Source: an uncultured Lachnospiraceae bacterium (GTDB taxonomy: Bacteria; Bacillota_A; Clostridia; Lachnospirales; Lachnospiraceae). From it: a DNA stretch of 35,336 nt. Shown here one piece after another: positions 30,459-35,336 of the stretch. The first letter of the stretch is position 1; each line of letters begins with the position of its first letter. The position numbers and the translations under genes are program-made. The notes beneath the pieces were generated by a model that did not search any database, had not been told where the DNA came from, and saw nothing but the letters and a program-made list of their open reading frames with translations. Location: positions 1 to 35,336 of the forward strand of contig CAJTOU010000012.1 of NCBI GenBank assembly GCA_910577835.1, given 5' to 3'.

Positions 30459-30992
30459 ATGATGTTAAACAAATTTATAATTGCAGGACAGTCAAATACG
30501 GGGAAATCATATCTCTTTGACCAGATTGTTGAGGATATGGGACTGACTCCCATAGGATTTCGTATGAAGGATTTTACTATTGAGAATGAGTTCAGAGGAT
30601 ATTATATCCACAGCATTGCCGAGCTGCAGGGTTATCATAACAATATACCGATTCAGACCTCGCTGCGCAAGGGAAAAATCAGAGTACAATTAAAAGAAGT
30701 GTATGATACCTTTGGAGTGGAATGTCTGAAAAATGTTCTGACAGCAGATAAAGAGGAATATGATTGTATTATTCTGGATGAGCTTGGAAGGGGCGAGGAT
30801 ACATCAGAGGAATTCACAGATTATATCAATAAAATACTTGACAGTGACAATCTGGTTTTTATATTGATGAAAAATATCAATAACAGTGTCACTTTGGATA
30901 TTAAAAAAAGAAGAGATGTTTTATTTTATGATCTTGATAATATGTCGCCAGATGAAGTGCTTCTGAATATAGAAGAGAAGTTGAAAAAATAG
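30459..30992 (+). CDS. Small P-loop NTPase, THEP1-like
   Basis: A 177-residue soluble protein with Walker A GQSNTGKS (residues 10-17) right after the first strand (MMLNKFIIA), a GFRMKDF segment as in THEP1-type nucleoside-triphosphatases, and Walker B with the family's Glu (DCIILDELGRGED). The C-terminal half has the strand LVFILMKNINN and a final helix. Start ATG 30459 is 10 nt past GGAGG (30444-30448); a TTG at 30453 is too close to the SD. It stands upstream of fabH with its own strong promoter. Its role is unknown: THEP1 members hydrolyse NTPs in vitro, and bacterial versions sometimes accompany RNA or cofactor enzymes. Assignment is from motifs only. Confidence 0.75.
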   Translation: MMLNKFIIAGQSNTGKSYLFDQIVEDMGLTPIGFRMKDFTIENEFRGYYIHSIAELQGYHNNIPIQTSLRKGKIRVQLKEVYDTFGVECLKNVLTADKEEYDCIILDELGRGEDTSEEFTDYINKILDSDNLVFILMKNINNSVTLDIKKRRDVLFYDLDNMSPDEVLLNIEEKLKK

Positions 30993-31043
30993 TAGAATGA
31001 GATATATCATCACAGGATATGTCATCATAAGGGATGGTACACA

Positions 31044-32003
31044 ATGAAAATATTGGGAACAGGAAGTTATCTTCCTGAAAGGATTGTTACAAATAATGAG
31101 CTTTCAGAAATTGTAGATACAAATGATGAGTGGATTTCTACAAGGACAGGGATTCGAACAAGAAGAATCTCAGCCGGAGAAGCTGTCTCAGACCTTGCTT
31201 CAAAGGCGGCGCTTGCCGCATTGGAGGATGCTGGTATTTCGGCAGAACAGGTGGATATGATTCTGCTAGCAACTATGACAGGAAATGCACTTATGCCAAA
31301 TACTGCCTGTCTGGTACAGAAAAATATAGGAGCCGAACATGCTGCCTGTCTGGATGTCAATGCCGCTTGCTCTGGTTTTTTGTATGCGTTGAATCTTGCA
31401 AATGCATGCCTTGTATCAGGAATGTACAAAAATATTCTTGTCATAGGAGCCGAGACACTTTCAAAAATTATAGACTGGGCAGACAGAAGCACCTGTGTAT
31501 TATTTGGAGATGGTGCGGGAGCAGCAGTGGTAACGGCTGATTCTGCAAAACGCTATGTATCGGAGACCGGAGCAGACGGTGGCAGAGGAGATGCGCTGAA
31601 AGCCGGAGAGACAGGACTTGGCAACTTTATTGTCCGAAGAGAAGAAAAGCTTAATTACTATATGACAATGAACGGTCAGGAGGTATTTAAGTTTGCAGTA
31701 AAAAAGGTTCCTGAATGTATCAGCAATGTTCTTGAAAAGGCAGAGGTGTCTTTAGAAGAGATTGATTATTTTCTGCTTCATCAGGCAAATGTAAGGATTA
31801 TTGCTAGTGTTGCAAAGAGACTGGGAGTGGATATGGAAAAAATGCCGGTCAATCTTGACAGGTATGGAAATACTTCAGCAGCAAGCATAGCAATTTTGCT
31901 GGATGAAATCAGAAAAGAGGGAAAGATTACAGAAGGAAATAAAATCGTTCTTGCCGGATTCGGCGGCGGACTTACATGGGGAGCCGCTTATCTGGAGCTG
32001 TAA
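31044..32003 (+). CDS. fabH: 3-oxoacyl-ACP synthase III
   Basis: Starts fatty-acid chains by joining an acyl-CoA primer with malonyl-ACP. The 319-residue protein has the catalytic triad Cys109 (NAACSGF), His246 (LLHQANVRI) and Asn276 (RYGNTSAAS), plus the N-terminal MKILGTGSYLPERIVTN and the GFGGGLTWGA end. SD is weak (AAGGGA, 10 nt or more upstream). It is not next to other fab genes, so it is a solitary copy, either the housekeeping enzyme or a second paralogue. Follows the THEP1-like gene by 51 nt. Confidence 0.95.
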   Translation: MKILGTGSYLPERIVTNNELSEIVDTNDEWISTRTGIRTRRISAGEAVSDLASKAALAALEDAGISAEQVDMILLATMTGNALMPNTACLVQKNIGAEHAACLDVNAACSGFLYALNLANACLVSGMYKNILVIGAETLSKIIDWADRSTCVLFGDGAGAAVVTADSAKRYVSETGADGGRGDALKAGETGLGNFIVRREEKLNYYMTMNGQEVFKFAVKKVPECISNVLEKAEVSLEEIDYFLLHQANVRIIASVAKRLGVDMEKMPVNLDRYGNTSAASIAILLDEIRKEGKITEGNKIVLAGFGGGLTWGAAYLEL

Positions 32004-32035
32004 TAACTGCATTTTTATAGAAAGGAAGATAAAAA

Positions 32036-32578
32036 ATGAATATTTGGCATGATATGAACCCCGACAGAATCACACCTGCAGAATTTATGGCAGTTGTAGA
32101 GATTTCAAAGGGAAGTAAGAAAAAATATGAGCTGGACAAAGAAACAGGGCTGATTGTACTGGACAGAATTTTGTATACCTCTACTCATTATCCGGCAAAC
32201 TATGGATTTATTCCAAGGACATATGGAGACGATAAGGACCCCTTGGATGTTCTGGTACTGTGTGCAGAGCCTCTGGAACCTCTTACGCTGGTAAAATGTT
32301 ATCCGATTGGCGTAATGAAGATGCTGGACAATGGCATGGGAGATGAAAAGATTATCGCCATTCCATTTAATGACCCGAATTATAATGCATATAAGGATAT
32401 TAAGGAGCTGCCTTTACATATATTTGACGAAATCAAGCATTTCTTTGCAGTCTATAAAGACCTTGAAGGTAAGGAAACCAGAGTAGACGAATTTGGAGGT
32501 CCAAAGGAGGCAGTCCGAATTATTGAAAACTGTATCAGTAACTATAATCTTAAATTTGGACAGAGAGCACCATTTTAG
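32036..32578 (+). CDS. ppa: Inorganic pyrophosphatase, family I
   Basis: Hydrolyses pyrophosphate to phosphate in the cytoplasm. The 180-residue protein has the family I core: ISKGSKKKYELDKETG, HYPANYGFIPRTYGDDKDPLD (metal-binding Asp residues in GDDKDPLDVLVL) and the later Asp/Lys set near FNDPNYNAYKDI. The length is normal. SD AAAGGAAG lies just upstream. It follows fabH by 32 nt on the same strand and may share its transcript; pyrophosphate removal is a general support for biosynthesis. The leader region of the next gene begins right after its stop. Confidence 0.95.
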   Translation: MNIWHDMNPDRITPAEFMAVVEISKGSKKKYELDKETGLIVLDRILYTSTHYPANYGFIPRTYGDDKDPLDVLVLCAEPLEPLTLVKCYPIGVMKMLDNGMGDEKIIAIPFNDPNYNAYKDIKELPLHIFDEIKHFFAVYKDLEGKETRVDEFGGPKEAVRIIENCISNYNLKFGQRAPF

Positions 32579-32612
32579 AAAGAACTGCCTGATACCCATA
32601 ACCCTGCGATAA

Positions 32613-32698
32613 AGCCTTGATTTTTTGCATGGGGGGGGGTAGAAGGCTGTTTTTATATCACAGAAAATTCTATGTAAATTTTCTGTGCGCAGCCCTTT
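32613..32698 (+). promoter_or_regulatory. Structured gap between ppa and the ABC exporter, with a G9 tract
   Basis: AGCCTT (32613-32618) pairs with AAGGCT (about 32643-32648), followed by GTTTTTAT, a possible ppa terminator whose loop carries nine consecutive G (32631-32639). Next, CACAGAAAATT (32659-32669) pairs exactly with AATTTTCTGTG (32677-32687). AAGGCTG can alternatively pair with CAGCCCTT (32691-32698), so two competing folds exist. Confidence 0.55.
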
Positions 32699-32742
32699 GG
32701 GACTGCTATTGTATAGGGAATACTAAATAACAGGAGGAACTT

Positions 32743-33681
32743 ATGTCACTAGAAGTAAGAAATCTCGTAAAAAAATACGGGGAAAAAACAGTAGTAAACA
32801 ATTTAAGTTTTCATATGGAAACGCCGGGTGTCTATGCGCTGCTCGGAACAAACGGAGCCGGAAAGACAACTACCCTGAGAATTATGCTGGGTATGCTTGC
32901 CTTTGATTCCGGAGAGGTTCTGTGGAATCAAAAGCCTTTGAATCCAATGAAGGTAAATCTTGGTTATCTGGCGGAAGAGCGTGGGTTATATCCAAAATAT
33001 ACCCTTATAGACCAGCTTCTCTATTTTGCAAAGCTGAAAAATGTACCGAAGGAGGAGGCAAAAAAGCGCATCCGATATTGGGCACAGAGGCTTGAGGTAG
33101 AGGAATATATCTATGCACAGCCACAGGCAAAGGGAAAAAAGAAGCCAAAGGAAAAAACAGCAGACCAGCTTTCCAAGGGAAATCAGCAGAAAATCCAGCT
33201 TATGGCGGCACTTCTTTCCGAGCCGGAGCTGATTGTGCTCGACGAGCCTTTAAGTGGATTAGACCCGGTAAACTCAGATTTATTTAAATCCATTATCAAG
33301 GAACTGATGGAAAAGGATATTTATCTGATTATGTCAAGTCATCAGATGGAAACCATAGAGGAATTCAGCAGCAATATTACGATTTTAAACAGAGGAAATG
33401 CTGTTCTTCAGGGTGATTTGAACGAAATCAAGAAAAGTTATGGCAGAGTAAATATGATTGTTAAATGTGACGATGATATTGAAGAATACATTAAGCTTTT
33501 TAATCTGAATGTTATGAAGCGTACACCAGACGGCTACCATATCAAAGTGACAGGCGAACAGCAGGCGATGCAGTTTCTGGCAAAGCTTACAGAACAAAAG
33601 GTGTCAATTGTCCGGTTTGAATTAAGAGAGCCGTCTCTTCATGAAATATTTGTAGAAAAGGTAGGAACAGCCAATGAATAA
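32743..33681 (+). CDS. ABC exporter ATP-binding protein, NatA-like
   Basis: Powers an ABC-2-type exporter. The 312-residue protein has Walker A LGTNGAGKTT (about 35-44), the Q-loop, signature QLSKGNQQKIQLM (the LSKG variant is usual in this subgroup), Walker B LIVLDEPLSGLDP, the H-loop SSHQMET, and a C-terminal DUF4162-type regulatory segment (about 230-310). An insert of basic residues (KGKKKPKEK) precedes the signature. SD CAGGAGG. The last codons overlap the permease gene by 8 nt. NatA/NatB systems export sodium or organic compounds; the substrate here cannot be told. Confidence 0.93.
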   Translation: MSLEVRNLVKKYGEKTVVNNLSFHMETPGVYALLGTNGAGKTTTLRIMLGMLAFDSGEVLWNQKPLNPMKVNLGYLAEERGLYPKYTLIDQLLYFAKLKNVPKEEAKKRIRYWAQRLEVEEYIYAQPQAKGKKKPKEKTADQLSKGNQQKIQLMAALLSEPELIVLDEPLSGLDPVNSDLFKSIIKELMEKDIYLIMSSHQMETIEEFSSNITILNRGNAVLQGDLNEIKKSYGRVNMIVKCDDDIEEYIKLFNLNVMKRTPDGYHIKVTGEQQAMQFLAKLTEQKVSIVRFELREPSLHEIFVEKVGTANE

Positions 33682-35065
33682 AAATACGTTTTTCGGCTGG
33701 CGCGAGGTCTGCGGTTTTGCCTATATACAGACACTCAAGAGCAAGGCAATGAAAATAACACTTGTTATTTTATGTGCCCTGGCGCTCTTTGCTCTGCCTG
33801 TCATTACCATGATAGGTTCCGCCACGGATAAAGAAGAAGAGACGAATATTAAGCAGGCATATATTTACAGCAATGAATCAGGGCTTGCAGAAAAATTTTC
33901 ATCAGGCTTTGATGGAAAATATGAAAACGTTGCCGTGCAGGCGGTAGATGAAAAAACAAAAGATGAAAAAATCGATGAGTTAAAAAAGGGCAAAGATATT
34001 GATTATGTTGTAGTTTTGCTTACCTATGACAGAAATACAGAATCTATGAATTATGGACTTGAAATGCGTGCAGTATACGGGGAAGATTCAAAGATAACCT
34101 CCAAGGATGCAGATAATTTTGCGGAATATATTCTGAAAAATAAGGAAAAGCTGATTCTTGGCAGCATAGATATCGATGCAGAAAAAAAGGATTCTCTTTT
34201 GAAGGAGAAAAACTATGAATTGCTTTCTGTTGATACCAACGGAAATGTTGAAAATGCAAAGGAAAGACTGGATGGAGCGGAATACTGGCTTACCTATATT
34301 TATCTCATGATAGTTATGTTTGCAATTATTATTGCCGGTTCAAAAGTTGCGGAGCTTATTGTAACCGAAAAGACCTCAAAGGTTATGGAATATCTGCTGA
34401 CCAGTATAAAGCCTCTGGCACTTCTGCTTGGAAAGGTTGTGGGCACTCTGCTTATTGTGTTTACGATTCTTGGGGCGCTGCTTGTATGCTTTATCGGTTC
34501 TCTGGTGATTAATTATTCGCTTTCAGGAGGTGAGGGCGGCTTCTGGCCGGAGATATTCACCAGTATTTGGGATTCGGAGGTGCTGCGGGGTGTAACAATA
34601 GCAAATATTTTGATTTCTATTGTTATGGTGTTACTGGGCTTTATCTTTTATGGATTTATCGCAGGACTTGCAGGCGCAACAGTGAGCAAAATAGAAGAGC
34701 TTGCCGAGGGACTAAAATTATTTACATTTACTGTAATTATTGGAATGTATCTTGTCATTGCCTTAATGACGTTTTCCAATATGGGCGACGGAATGGGGAC
34801 CTTTGACTATGTGGTATACTATCTGCCTTTTTCTTCTGTATTTGTGGTTCCCATATACCTTTTGCTTGGAAAACTGTCGTTTCAAATGGGACTTATCTCG
34901 ATGTTGATTTTAGCTGTATCGACAGTGGTGGTATGGCTGTTTGTGACAAAAGTATTTGCAAATGTTTTATATCACAATGGAAACGTTATGAAATTTAAGG
35001 AAATTGTAGAGGTCTATAAAACAAATGCGAAATCTGGAAAATCTGGAGGTAAAAATGGAAAATAA
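33674..35065 (+). CDS. ABC-2 type permease, NatB-like
   Basis: A 463-residue membrane subunit. One membrane helix near residues 25-48, then a large extracytoplasmic domain (about 50-205, rich in Lys/Asp/Glu), then five or so helices (about 207-445; WLTYIYLMIVMFAIIIAGSK is the first) with VTEKTSKVMEYLLTSIKP after it, the hallmark of the NatB/ABC2_membrane_3 group. It overlaps the ATPase gene by 8 nt and the following gene by 11 nt, a tight translationally coupled trio. The basic C-terminus ends in GKSGGKNGK. Confidence 0.92.
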   Translation: MNKNTFFGWREVCGFAYIQTLKSKAMKITLVILCALALFALPVITMIGSATDKEEETNIKQAYIYSNESGLAEKFSSGFDGKYENVAVQAVDEKTKDEKIDELKKGKDIDYVVVLLTYDRNTESMNYGLEMRAVYGEDSKITSKDADNFAEYILKNKEKLILGSIDIDAEKKDSLLKEKNYELLSVDTNGNVENAKERLDGAEYWLTYIYLMIVMFAIIIAGSKVAELIVTEKTSKVMEYLLTSIKPLALLLGKVVGTLLIVFTILGALLVCFIGSLVINYSLSGGEGGFWPEIFTSIWDSEVLRGVTIANILISIVMVLLGFIFYGFIAGLAGATVSKIEELAEGLKLFTFTVIIGMYLVIALMTFSNMGDGMGTFDYVVYYLPFSSVFVVPIYLLLGKLSFQMGLISMLILAVSTVVVWLFVTKVFANVLYHNGNVMKFKEIVEVYKTNAKSGKSGGKNGK

Positions 35066-35336
35066 GGATAAAGGATGGTTTACGGGATTTGGCTCGGTAT
35101 TTTCATTTACTGCCGAACAGAATATGAAGGGAAAGGGCTTTGTGCTGTCAAGTATTATTATCGGACTTTTAATGATGGCAGCCGGCATAGTGATTCCCGT
35201 TATTATGGCGTATTCTCAAAAGTCTGATTATAAGGAGTCAGGCGGTGATAACTACAATATTGAAAACAATATCGGAGATGTGGATGAAGCGGAAAGAATG
35301 GATGCCATCGTAGCGGTAAATGAAGCAGGTATAGAA
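35055..35336 (+). CDS. Second ABC-2 permease subunit, 5' part only
   Basis: Starts at ATG 35055 behind GGAGG (35045-35049) and stays open for 94 codons to the window edge. The visible part begins MENKDKGWFTGFGSVFSFTA, has one membrane helix (about residues 31-54; SSIIIGLLMMAAGIVIPVIM) and then an acidic exported segment, the same layout as the preceding permease. So the exporter likely has two different permease subunits with one ATPase. The rest lies outside the window. Confidence 0.85.
   Translation, partial: MENKDKGWFTGFGSVFSFTAEQNMKGKGFVLSSIIIGLLMMAAGIVIPVIMAYSQKSDYKESGGDNYNIENNIGDVDEAERMDAIVAVNEAGIE

Noticed and set aside
30272..30520. 82-codon plus-strand frame before the THEP1-like gene
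   Set aside because: It spans both divergent promoters and overlaps the supported start at 30459 in another frame.
33160..33200. Unusual ABC signature (LSKGN instead of LSGGQ) as an anomaly
   Set aside because: The LSKG form is common in NatA-like ATPases, so it is not a sign of inactivation.

Overview
The window looks like a chromosomal segment from a low-GC, Gram-positive gut-type clostridium, most likely a member of the Lachnospiraceae; genus not determined. The basis is the strong purine-rich Shine-Dalgarno (SD) sites, sigma-A promoters with TTGACA/TATAAT-like boxes at 17-nt spacing, the gene families present (DUF6142-like protein, ClpC, NatA-type ABC transporter, dockerin and cohesin proteins) and a type I-C-like CRISPR repeat. 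It is mostly stable housekeeping sequence with a few accessory islands; no transposase, integrase, phage gene, rRNA or tRNA was found.

Layout. 1-700: the end of a CRISPR array (11 repeats, the first cut by the window edge), whose cas genes would lie outside. 748-5007: pyrE from its own promoter, a 50-residue membrane peptide gene, a DUF6142-like membrane protein, an HD-domain phosphohydrolase and a long M29 aminopeptidase. 5008-5660: gene-free, with a hairpin and a degenerate 8-nt periodic tract. 5661-6272: an unrecognised gene on the minus strand. 6564-10171: purE-purM-purN-purD from one clear promoter. 10277-14069: a secreted SH3b/glucosaminidase protein ending in a dockerin, followed at once by a membrane-anchored cohesin protein. 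14146-19712: clpC, a small conserved protein, radA, a soluble chemoreceptor-like signalling module and a coiled-coil protein. 19714-20775: mnmA on the minus strand, with a leader hairpin. 21129-22517: SH3b-NlpC/P60 wall hydrolase with a strong terminator. 22706-24165: a NYN nuclease with two LOTUS domains and a small DMT transporter. 24249-29786: comEA, a two-component system, comEC and holA. 29939-30202: rpsT (minus). 30459-35336: a THEP1-like NTPase, fabH, inorganic pyrophosphatase and a NatA/NatB-type ABC exporter running off the end.

How the genes may work together. The most striking unit is the adjacent dockerin-tagged peptidoglycan hydrolase and cohesin-bearing membrane protein. Read together they suggest a minimal non-cellulolytic cohesin-dockerin system that holds an autolysin at the membrane/wall interface, possibly co-transcribed with clpC. 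The second is a competence-type operon in which a response regulator and a sensor-poor histidine kinase sit between comEA and comEC. Two dispersed copies of an inverted-repeat element (1805-1897 and 29835-29926) with matching ends suggest a short repeat family in this genome.

All calls come from reading the sequence and remembered family motifs; no database search or structure prediction was run.
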